NCBI GenBank assembly: GCA_964425135.1
Contig: CAYRKW010000096.1
Location: 1-8,412 of the forward strand
Source: CAYLLD01 sp964425135
GTDB taxonomy: Bacteria > Pseudomonadota > Alphaproteobacteria > Rhodobacterales > Rhodobacteraceae
DNA length: 8,412 bases
Reading direction: 5' to 3'
This document shows positions 1-5,211 of this stretch, in pieces. The position numbers and the translations under genes are program-made. Each line of letters opens with the position of its first letter. The stretch's first letter is position 1. A model generated the notes under the pieces. It was not told where the DNA came from. It did not search any database and saw only the letters and a list, made by a program, of their open reading frames with translations.

Positions 1-1445
1 GCGTCTTCGAGCGCTCTCAAAGTTTCGACGTCTAGGTCGTTGGTGGGTTCGTCCAAGAGCAGGACGTTGCCGCCTTCGCGCAGCAATTTGGCCATGTGGA
101 CACGGTTGCGTTCGCCGCCGGAGAGGAGGTTGACGGTTTTCTGTTGGTCGCCGCCTTTGAAATTGAACGACGAGCAATAGGCGCGGCCGTTCACTTCGGC
201 ATCGCCCAGTTTGATCACGTCTTGTCCGTCGGAGATTTCCTCAAACACGGTCTTTTTGTCGTCCAGATGGTCGCGGGACTGGTCGACGAAGCTGAGTTTT
301 ACCGTGTCGCCGAAGGTGATCGTGCCGCTATCGGGCTTTTCCTGCCCTGTGAGCATCTTGAAGAGCGTTGATTTACCGGCGCCGTTGGGGCCGATGACGC
401 CGACGATGCCGCCCGGCGGCAGGGCGAAGGTGAGGCCGTCAATAAGGAGGTTCTCCCCGAAGGCTTTGGCGATATTGTCCACCTCTATGACTTTGCCGCC
501 CAAGCGGGGGCCATTGGGGATGATGATCTGGGCTTTGCCGACGCGCTCGCGCTCCGACTGGGCGGCGAGCTCTTCATAGGCGTTGATCCGGGCTTTTTGC
601 TTGGCCTGACGCGCTTTGGCGCCGGCTCTGATCCATTCAAGCTCGGTCTCCAGTGCCTTTTGCCGGGATTTATCCTCGCGGGCCTCCTGGGCGAGGCGTT
701 TTGATTTTTGCTCCAGCCAGCTTGAGTAATTGCCCTCATAGGGAATGCCGCGGCCACGGTCCAACTCGAGGATCCAGCCGGTGATATCATCGAGGAAGTA
801 GCGGTCGTGGGTGACGATCAGGCAGGTGCCTTTGTACTCGATGAGATGACGTTGCAGCCATGCGATGGTTTCGGCATCGAGATGGTTGGTCGGCTCATCG
901 AGGAGGAGCATATCGGGGGCTTCAAGGAGGAGTTTGCACAAGGCCACCCGGCGTTTTTCGCCGCCCGAGAGTGTCGTCACATCGGCATCATCAGGGGGGC
1001 AGCGCAACGCTTCCATCGAGACGTCCACTTGCGCATCCAGATCCCACAGGTTTTGCGCGTCGATTTCGTCTTGCAGCTTGGCCATCTCATCGGCTGTTTC
1101 ATCCGAGTAGTTCATGGCCAATTCGTTGTAGCGATCCAGAATGTCTTTTTTGGCCTTCACGCCAAGCATCACATTGCCGCGCACATCCAAGGTTTCATCA
1201 AGTGCCGGTTCTTGTGGCAGATAGCCGACATGCGCGCCTTCTGCGGCCCAAGCCTCGCCGGTGAAATCCTTGTCAATGCCCGCCATGATCCGCATCAGCG
1301 TCGATTTGCCCGCGCCATTGACGCCTACGACGCCGATTTTGACGCCGGGTAAGAAGGACAGACGGATATTCTCGAAGCATTTCTTGCCGCCGGGATAGGT
1401 CTTGGAGACGCCATCCATGTGGTAGACATATTGATTTTTTGACAT
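1..1445 (-). CDS. ettA: EttA, energy-dependent translational throttle ATPase (ABC-F), 3' end cut by the window edge
   Basis: Cytoplasmic ABC-F protein with two ATPase domains and no membrane segments. In the known family, EttA binds the ribosomal E site and gates entry into elongation according to the ATP/ADP ratio. I read 481 residues from the ATG at 1445; the family is about 550, so roughly the last 70 are outside the window. Domain 1 has Walker A GVNGAGKST (41-49), signature LSGGE (159-163), Walker B ending LLDEPTNHLD (to 190) and the switch His in VTHDRYF (His213). The short arm insert characteristic of EttA lies at about 90-135. A charged linker (about 240-310, rich in Lys, Arg and Glu) corresponds to the tRNA-interaction motif. 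Domain 2 has Walker A GPNGAGKST (352-360), LSGGE (441-445) and LLLDEPTNDLD (461-471). The N-terminus fits the family start; no strong Shine-Dalgarno is visible. All catalytic motifs look intact. EttA rather than Uup or another ABC-F is favoured by the arm and linker. Confidence 0.96.
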   Translation of the reverse strand, partial: MSKNQYVYHMDGVSKTYPGGKKCFENIRLSFLPGVKIGVVGVNGAGKSTLMRIMAGIDKDFTGEAWAAEGAHVGYLPQEPALDETLDVRGNVMLGVKAKKDILDRYNELAMNYSDETADEMAKLQDEIDAQNLWDLDAQVDVSMEALRCPPDDADVTTLSGGEKRRVALCKLLLEAPDMLLLDEPTNHLDAETIAWLQRHLIEYKGTCLIVTHDRYFLDDITGWILELDRGRGIPYEGNYSSWLEQKSKRLAQEAREDKSRQKALETELEWIRAGAKARQAKQKARINAYEELAAQSERERVGKAQIIIPNGPRLGGKVIEVDNIAKAFGENLLIDGLTFALPPGGIVGVIGPNGAGKSTLFKMLTGQEKPDSGTITFGDTVKLSFVDQSRDHLDDKKTVFEEISDGQDVIKLGDAEVNGRAYCSSFNFKGGDQQKTVNLLSGGERNRVHMAKLLREGGNVLLLDEPTNDLDVETLRALED

Positions 1446-1557
1446 TTTGAGGTGCTCGTCGTTTCAGATCGGGGTTTGCGCATGATTTAGGGGAGATGCG
1501 CAGAGAAGGGAAGGGAGAGGCTGTGCAGATGAGGGTGCGCTGACGTCCACCAACGGT

Positions 1558-2097
1558 TTGGGATTTTATGGAAACCCCGATTGTTCGGCGACCTACACGG
1601 TTTCCCGAAGAGATGGTGCCACGTTTGATTTGAACAGCGTTGATCTTGCAGCGTCTGACTTGCGCCGTTGGACCGGGCCTGTCGCGCCGCCGATTGATCC
1701 AGATTTTGGTGTGGTAAACCCTTACACTACCGCTTTCGATGATTGGTCAACGAGCGGGACAAATCAGCAGCCGTTTCCGTTTTATGTCTCAGGACTGCTG
1801 AATGGGTATGAGGTTGCGCGGCACTATTATGGGGCGCAAACACAAGCGCCACTGCAACTCACCGGATTTACAGGGATCGATGCCTTTGAGCTTGGCACGA
1901 CGATAAATGGTCGGACGTATGCAGATGATCTTTCGATGGTGCCTCAGACACCAAATGCAGGGCATTGCTATTCAGCCTGCTATTACTTCTGGGTAACAGC
2001 ATTCGATGTGCATCCTGTTCCGCTGCCAGTGCCGGGCATGTTGTTGAGTTTTGGGCTGTTCGCACTTGGCGCGTTGCGATACGGGCGCAAGGGCTGA
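1558..2097 (+). pseudogene. 5'-truncated remnant of an exported protein with a VPLPA/PEP-CTERM-type sorting signal
   Basis: The reading frame ends in a typical C-terminal sorting signal: a VPLPVP motif (residues 154-159 counted from the TTG at 1558), one hydrophobic segment (about 160-172) and a basic tail RYGRKG before the stop. In rhodobacterial VPLPA-CTERM proteins this signal directs export and surface processing, and it is always paired with an N-terminal signal peptide. Here none is present. The frame is open only from 1486, after a TGA at 1483-1485. It contains no ATG or GTG start, and the TTG at 1558 has no ribosome binding site. Plausible protein sequence (DEGALTSTNGLGFYGN) already begins around 1525, upstream of the TTG, suggesting that the front of the gene was deleted next to ettA. 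The remaining body is Tyr/Phe/Asp-rich with three cysteines (9, 137, 141) and no recognised domain. An expressed but unusual short protein cannot be excluded. Confidence 0.6.
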
Positions 2098-2191
2098 TTT
2101 TTTGGCTTTCGCCATGACTTGATACTGGCGTGCTCTGCTGGCAAAGCTGCTTCGATATGAGAAGTCAGGCCCAGGGCCGCCGGGGGAACAT

Positions 2192-2791
2192 GTGAGCGTT
2201 CGATTACCACTTCACCAGCCCGGCATGCGGATCGGGCTTTTGGGTGGGTCGTTTGATCCGCCTCATGCGGGCCATGTACATATCTCCCGCTGGGCACTGC
2301 GGCGGTTTCGGCTCGATCGCGTTTGGTGGTTGGTTAGCCCAGGCAATCCGCTCAAACCCAATCCACCCAAGCCTCTGGCGCAACGTCTGGCCGCATGCCG
2401 CGCGATTGCGGCGCATCCGAAGATTGATATTACGGATGCAGAGGCGCAGATGGGCACACGCTACACTGCTGATCTGTTGCGCGGATTGATGCAGCGCGCC
2501 CCGTCGGTTCGGTTTGTCTGGCTGATGGGGGCAGATAATCTGGCACAGTTTCATGAATGGGATCGCTGGGACTGGATCATGGAGAATGTGCCGGTTGGTG
2601 TCATGTCGCGCCCGGGTGAGCAGATCGGAGCGGGGTTGTCTGTGACCGCGAAACGCTATGCGCGCTACCGGCTGCATCATCGCCGGGCTGCGGCGCTGGC
2701 GCTACGTGAGGCGCCGTGCTGGACACTGCTGACGGGGAAGATGCTGGATATATCGTCAAGTGAAATCCGGGCGCGGGGCGAGTGGAGATAG
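2192..2791 (+). CDS. nadD: Nicotinate-nucleotide adenylyltransferase (NadD)
   Basis: Transfers AMP from ATP to nicotinate mononucleotide, giving deamido-NAD, the penultimate step of NAD synthesis in the cytoplasm. The 199-residue protein shows the nucleotidyltransferase signature GGSFDPPHAGHVH (18-30) with the HxGH phosphate-binding motif at 25-28, the NadD-typical LMGADNLAQFHEW (111-123) and the C-terminal ISSSEIR motif (187-193). Length is normal for the family. I chose the GTG at 2192 because GGGGGA (2182-2187) sits just upstream and the residues HQPGM before the first motif look like those of related rhodobacterial proteins. The alternative ATG at 2225 has no Shine-Dalgarno. The GTG overlaps an out-of-frame ATG at 2190 that is stopped at once (ATGTGA). 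The gene stands alone, with a decayed gene before it and a hairpin-rich spacer after it; I see none of the ribosome-silencing or proline-biosynthesis genes that often flank nadD. Confidence 0.95.
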   Translation: MSVRLPLHQPGMRIGLLGGSFDPPHAGHVHISRWALRRFRLDRVWWLVSPGNPLKPNPPKPLAQRLAACRAIAAHPKIDITDAEAQMGTRYTADLLRGLMQRAPSVRFVWLMGADNLAQFHEWDRWDWIMENVPVGVMSRPGEQIGAGLSVTAKRYARYRLHHRRAAALALREAPCWTLLTGKMLDISSSEIRARGEWR

Positions 2792-2965
2792 AGCGCCGTC
2801 CAACAAAATTGATCCAACTCTGCTCGTCTGAGCGGGGTGTGAGCGCTGAATGCAGGGGCGCGCTGCGATCTGCTGGATGGGCGCGCGCACTCGCGCCTGC
2901 CGCGGCACCAACCCAGACGGGGCCTTCGGAATAGGCCTGATTTGTCGCACGGCGTTTTAAGCAGC
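2792..2965. other. Non-coding stretch after nadD, content unexplained
   Basis: This GC-rich stretch follows the nadD stop. Frames on the minus strand are open across it, but they have no ribosome binding site, run into nadD on one side and into the hairpin repeats on the other, and resemble no protein I know. A short inverted repeat, GGCCT/AGGCC (2921-2925 and 2933-2937, loop of 7), is the only local structure and is weak. It could be part of a dispersed intergenic element together with the hairpins that follow, or the remains of a deleted gene. I see no start, no RNA gene and no clear promoter. Confidence 0.5.
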
Positions 2966-2983
2966 GCGGCCCTTGCGGGCCGC
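2966..2983. repeat. Perfect 7-bp hairpin, first of three in the nadD-patD spacer
   Basis: GCGGCCC (2966-2972) and GGGCCGC (2977-2983) form a perfect 7-bp stem with a TTGC loop. It has no T-run on either side, so it is unlikely to be an intrinsic terminator. It lies 10 bp before a second, longer hairpin, which suggests one composite repeat element. Confidence 0.55.
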
Positions 2984-2993
2984 ACGAGATATC

Positions 2994-3015
2994 GTTTCGC
3001 GCCGGGGCGCGAAAC
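2994..3015 (+). repeat. Perfect long palindrome followed by a T-rich tail; possible terminator
   Basis: GTTTCGCGCC (2994-3003) and GGCGCGAAAC (3006-3015) are perfect inverted copies around a 2-base centre, giving a stem of about 9 bp with a 4-base loop. On the plus strand the stem is followed by CGTTTTGAGTATTTTTGG, with two T-runs, so it could end transcription coming from nadD, though it lies about 200 bp beyond the nadD stop. The tail GAGTATTTTTGGAAAGATGA resembles, from memory, a sequence seen after many Roseobacter-group genes; I could not verify this. Confidence 0.55.
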
Positions 3016-3071
3016 CGTTTTGAGTATTTTTGGAAAGATGAAGATGGGGGGTAGGGCGCGTGGCAAAAGGT

Positions 3072-3087
3072 CCCCGCTTTCGCGGGG
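3072..3087 (-). repeat. CCCCGC-GAAA-GCGGGG palindrome just after the patatin gene; dispersed repeat and possible weak terminator
   Basis: Read on the minus strand, a perfect 6-bp stem CCCCGC/GCGGGG encloses a GAAA loop, nine bases past the patatin gene stop codon (3096-3098). The core with its flank (GTCATCCCCGCGAAAGCGGG) closely matches a palindromic repeat found throughout proteobacterial genomes, known for its spurious translations of the HPRESGD and SPRKRGP type; both strings occur in the minus-strand frames here. Downstream on that strand is only ACCTTTTG, so terminator activity would be weak. Confidence 0.65.
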
Positions 3088-3095
3088 ATGACGGG

Positions 3096-4142
3096 CTATT
3101 CGAACATGGCGCGTAAGTTGCATGATGAGCGTTTACCAAGGTCGTCACGGTGGTTGGTGAGGAAATGGTCCATCGCGCCGCGTCCTGCGGTGAAGAGCTG
3201 ATCGACAAGCCCCGGCGTTGCCGCGAGTTTGGTGGCGACGCCAAGTTGGGTCATGGTTGCGTCGTCCGAGATAGAATGGATGTAGGGTACGCGCATTTTG
3301 GAGGCCGGCATAATGTCGTCCTCAATGAGGCGCTGGACGAAATCGATGGCCCGCATCTCGCGGAGCAATGTGGCGTTGAAGCTGATCTCATTGATGCGAT
3401 TTTCGATGTCGGCGGCTTTTTTCGGGATATCCGGGCGCTCGATCGGGTTGATGTGGACGATCAGGATATCGTGCTGCTTTTTGTTGGAGAAAAGCGGGAA
3501 GAGGGCTGGGTTGCCCATGTAGCCGCCGTCCCAAAAGGCCTCGCGCTGGCCGGTTTTCGGATCGTCGATCTCGATGGCCTGGAAGAGCTGGGGGAGCGCG
3601 CCTGAGGCGAGGATGGCGTCGGGGGTCACATCGCGTCCTGTAAAGACGCGGATTTTGCCGGTGCGCACATTGGTGGCGGAGATGTGAAGGGAAGGTCCGT
3701 CGTCGCAGGCCACATCGCCAAAGTCGAAGGCTTCAACGAGCGCGCGCAGAGGGTGGTAGTTGAGCGGGTTGGTGTCATAGGGCGATAGGGCGCGGCTGAG
3801 CAGCTCGCCGCCAATGTAGGCGGGGTTGTTTTCGGCAAGCTGAGCGAGAACGGGCAGAGACGGGGCGAATTGGGTCAGAAAGTCGCGCACCGGCTCTGGA
3901 ACGAGGTTTCCTGTGCCATCGATGGCTTGCCAGAAATGTCTCAGGCTTTCGCGCGCGCCGTCATGGCGGTCTTTGACCCAACCGGATTTAAATGCAGCCG
4001 CGTTCATAGCGCCTGCGGAGGCGGCAGAGATGGCATCGACGGTTATGTCACGCTCTTCCAAAAGCCGGTCGAGCACGCCCCATGTGAAAGCGCCATGCGC
4101 GCCGCCCCCCTGAAGGGCGAGGCTGATGTGGGTGGTGCTCAT
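3096..4142 (-). CDS. Patatin-like phospholipase/lipid acyl hydrolase, PatD-like
   Basis: A 348-residue patatin-family serine hydrolase expected to cleave acyl esters with a Ser-Asp dyad. It shows the oxyanion-hole loop QGGGAHGAF (11-19), the nucleophile elbow ISAASAGAMNAA with Ser42, and the aspartate motif WDGGYMGNP with Asp205. The elbow reads A-A-S-A-G where most patatins have G-x-S-x-G; the catalytic serine and the following glycine are kept. There is no signal peptide or membrane segment, so it is probably cytosolic or peripheral. I start it at the ATG at 4142, which overlaps the bdhA stop as ATGA, rather than at the in-frame TTG at 4154 inside bdhA; this implies translational coupling. 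The pairing recalls the bdhA-patD operon of Legionella pneumophila. The substrate could be phospholipid, another acyl ester, or a 3-hydroxybutyrate oligomer; the sequence alone does not decide. Confidence 0.92.
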   Translation of the reverse strand: MSTTHISLALQGGGAHGAFTWGVLDRLLEERDITVDAISAASAGAMNAAAFKSGWVKDRHDGARESLRHFWQAIDGTGNLVPEPVRDFLTQFAPSLPVLAQLAENNPAYIGGELLSRALSPYDTNPLNYHPLRALVEAFDFGDVACDDGPSLHISATNVRTGKIRVFTGRDVTPDAILASGALPQLFQAIEIDDPKTGQREAFWDGGYMGNPALFPLFSNKKQHDILIVHINPIERPDIPKKAADIENRINEISFNATLLREMRAIDFVQRLIEDDIMPASKMRVPYIHSISDDATMTQLGVATKLAATPGLVDQLFTAGRGAMDHFLTNHRDDLGKRSSCNLRAMFE

Positions 4143-4924
4143 AGGGCTGTCCAACCACCATCGACGGATATTGTCGTGCCGGTGATTTGCGCGGCGTCAT
4201 CCGAACACAGAAAGGCGGTGGTGCCGCCAAGTTGCTCGACGGTCGCGAATTCTTTTGAAGGCTGACGCGCCAAGAGCACATCGCGCACGACCGTGTCGCG
4301 ATCCATGCCGTATTCTTTCATTGTGTCGGGGATCTGGCTTTCGACCAGCGGGGTCAGTACATAGCCGGGACAAATCGCGTTGCAGGTTATCGGCTCTTCG
4401 GCTGTTTCCAGCGCGACGGTTTTGGAGAGGCCGACAATGCCGTGTTTGGCGGCGATATAGGCAGATTTATAAGGCGAGGCGGTCAGGCCGTGTGCGGAAG
4501 CGATATTCACGATCCGGCCCCAGCCGTTCTTGCGCATCAGCGGCAAAGCAGCCGCAGCCGTGTGAAAGGCGGAGCTGAGATTGATCGCAAGAATTGCGTC
4601 CCATTTCTCAGCTGGAAACTGATCAATGGCCGCGACGTGTTGGATGCCGGCATTGTTCACCAGAATATCGACACGACCCAACGCGTCGTCTGATTTGGTG
4701 ACAAAAGCGCGGCAGGCGTCACCCTTAGACATATCGGCGCTGACATAGATGGCGCGATTCCCGGTTTCATCGCTGATTTTTTCGGCCAGTTCGTGATCCT
4801 CTTTCGAATCAGTAAACGAATTGAGCGCGACCTGCGCGCCGCGCTTGGCCAATTCACGTGCGATCCCCAGTCCGATCCCCGAATTCGAGCCCGTGACAAT
4901 CGCGGTCTTACCTTTGAGTGACAT
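4139..4924 (-). CDS. bdhA: D-3-hydroxybutyrate dehydrogenase (short-chain dehydrogenase)
   Basis: Oxidises (R)-3-hydroxybutyrate to acetoacetate with NAD+, the step that feeds polyhydroxybutyrate breakdown products into central metabolism. The 261-residue protein is a classical cytoplasmic SDR: cofactor motif TGSNSGIG (11-18), NNAG (90-93), structural Asn115 and catalytic Ser143, Tyr156 and Lys160. The substrate pocket identifies the family: Gln95, His145, Lys153, Gln197 and Trp258 sit one position after the Gln94, His144, Lys152, Gln196 and Trp257 known for Pseudomonas fragi 3-hydroxybutyrate dehydrogenase. The ATG at 4924 has a GGAAA-type Shine-Dalgarno about 7 bases upstream; another ATG at 4928 is out of frame. 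It is the first gene of an operon with the patatin-like gene (4-base ATGA overlap). Its upstream region holds a palindrome and, further up, a minus-strand terminator hairpin that may end a separate small RNA or act as a leader attenuator. Confidence 0.96.
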   Translation of the reverse strand: MSLKGKTAIVTGSNSGIGLGIARELAKRGAQVALNSFTDSKEDHELAEKISDETGNRAIYVSADMSKGDACRAFVTKSDDALGRVDILVNNAGIQHVAAIDQFPAEKWDAILAINLSSAFHTAAAALPLMRKNGWGRIVNIASAHGLTASPYKSAYIAAKHGIVGLSKTVALETAEEPITCNAICPGYVLTPLVESQIPDTMKEYGMDRDTVVRDVLLARQPSKEFATVEQLGGTTAFLCSDDAAQITGTTISVDGGWTAL

Positions 4925-4966
4925 GCATTATTTCCAACAAATAAAGGACGTTTTGCCGGATTTGTT

Positions 4967-4978
4967 AACATAAATGTT
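4967..4978. promoter_or_regulatory. Inverted repeat AACAT-N2-ATGTT upstream of bdhA, candidate operator
   Basis: Arms AACAT and ATGTT around AA form a 12-bp inverted repeat 43 bases before the bdhA start codon, in an AT-rich stretch where the promoter should lie. Next to it is TTGCAGGTGCGAA (4977-4989), a TGC-rich stretch loosely like sites bound by the polyhydroxybutyrate regulator PhaR. No -35/-10 pair here is convincing. The regulator identity is a guess. Confidence 0.3.
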
Positions 4979-5026
4979 GCAGGTGCGAAATACGAACTTC
5001 TGCTGTTAAATGTATTGAAAAAGCAC

Positions 5027-5055
5027 AAAAAAAACGCCCACATAAAAGTGGGCGT
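5027..5055 (-). terminator. Strong intrinsic terminator facing left, upstream of bdhA
   Basis: ACGCCCAC (5034-5041) and GTGGGCGT (5048-5055) form a perfect 8-bp stem with a 6-base loop. Read on the minus strand it is followed directly by a run of eight Ts (5034 down to 5027), the classic Rho-independent layout. No protein-coding gene on that strand lies just before it, since the next gene to the right runs the other way. It therefore ends a short transcript from within the spacer, or acts as a conditional stop in the bdhA leader. Confidence 0.85.
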
Positions 5056-5102
5056 AAGTTATTGAGGCAGGTTTCATACAGGCAAGAAACCTATCGAGCA
5101 GT
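5027..5102 (-). ncRNA. Candidate small RNA (about 75 nt) or bdhA leader attenuator
   Basis: Minus-strand signals in order are a good sigma-70-type promoter (5109-5137), a stem-loop AGGTTTC/GAAACCT (7 bp, 5069-5075 with 5086-5092), a short single-stranded stretch CTGCCTCAATAACTT, and the strong terminator at 5027-5055. The 10-base loop reads TTGCCTGTAT on that strand. The predicted start near 5102 gives a transcript of about 75 bases with no reading frame of note. Promoter, hairpin and terminator at this spacing are typical of a trans-acting bacterial small RNA. The alternative is an attenuated leader of the bdhA-patatin operon, whose start codon lies about 100 bases further on. I do not recognise it as a known RNA family. 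Confidence 0.5.
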
Positions 5103-5108
5103 GGTATT

Positions 5109-5137
5109 AATATAGTGTCTGCACACGCATAGGCCAA
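5109..5137 (-). promoter_or_regulatory. Sigma-70-type promoter driving the minus-strand candidate RNA
   Basis: On the minus strand, TTGGCC (5137-5132) and TATATT (5114-5109) are separated by exactly 17 bases, close to the TTGACA/TATAAT consensus. An A-rich patch (5141-5145 on the plus strand) lies just upstream and could be an UP element. The predicted start is near 5102. Confidence 0.5.
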
Positions 5138-5145
5138 GTTAAAAA

Positions 5146-5173
5146 TTGAACCTAGATCATTGAAGGTTAACAA
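5146..5173 (+). promoter_or_regulatory. Possible promoter for the yejA-like gene, back to back with the RNA promoter
   Basis: TTGAAC (5146-5151) and TAACAA (5168-5173) are 16 bases apart, predicting a start near 5180. If correct, the ATG at 5173 would not be in the message, which supports the ATG at 5212 as the true start. The -35 boxes of this and the opposing promoter are only 8 bp apart. The -10 match is moderate. Confidence 0.3.
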
Positions 5174-5211
5174 TGGGGTCGAAACTTAAGAACAATAACA
5201 GGGGGTTGGTC

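Noticed and set aside
807..1352. Long plus-strand open frames inside ettA
   Set aside because: They lie antisense to an intact EttA frame with all its ATPase motifs, show no protein family features, and are the open antisense frames expected in GC-rich genes.
1499..1519. Purine-rich near-mirror tract (AGAGAAGGGAAGGGAGAGG)
   Set aside because: It is short, and no partner or conserved context suggests a function; chance composition is sufficient.
2677..3123. Minus-strand open frame across the nadD end, the spacer and the hairpin repeats
   Set aside because: Its translation contains the HPRESGD string produced by the palindromic repeat, it overlaps real genes on both sides, and it has no ribosome binding site.
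3150..3605. Plus-strand open frames inside the patatin gene
   Set aside because: They are antisense to a gene with intact catalytic motifs; no family features are seen.
4143..4154. Upstream TTG start for the patatin gene
   Set aside because: The ATG at 4142 gives the classic ATGA overlap with bdhA and places the first motif at the usual distance from the N-terminus.
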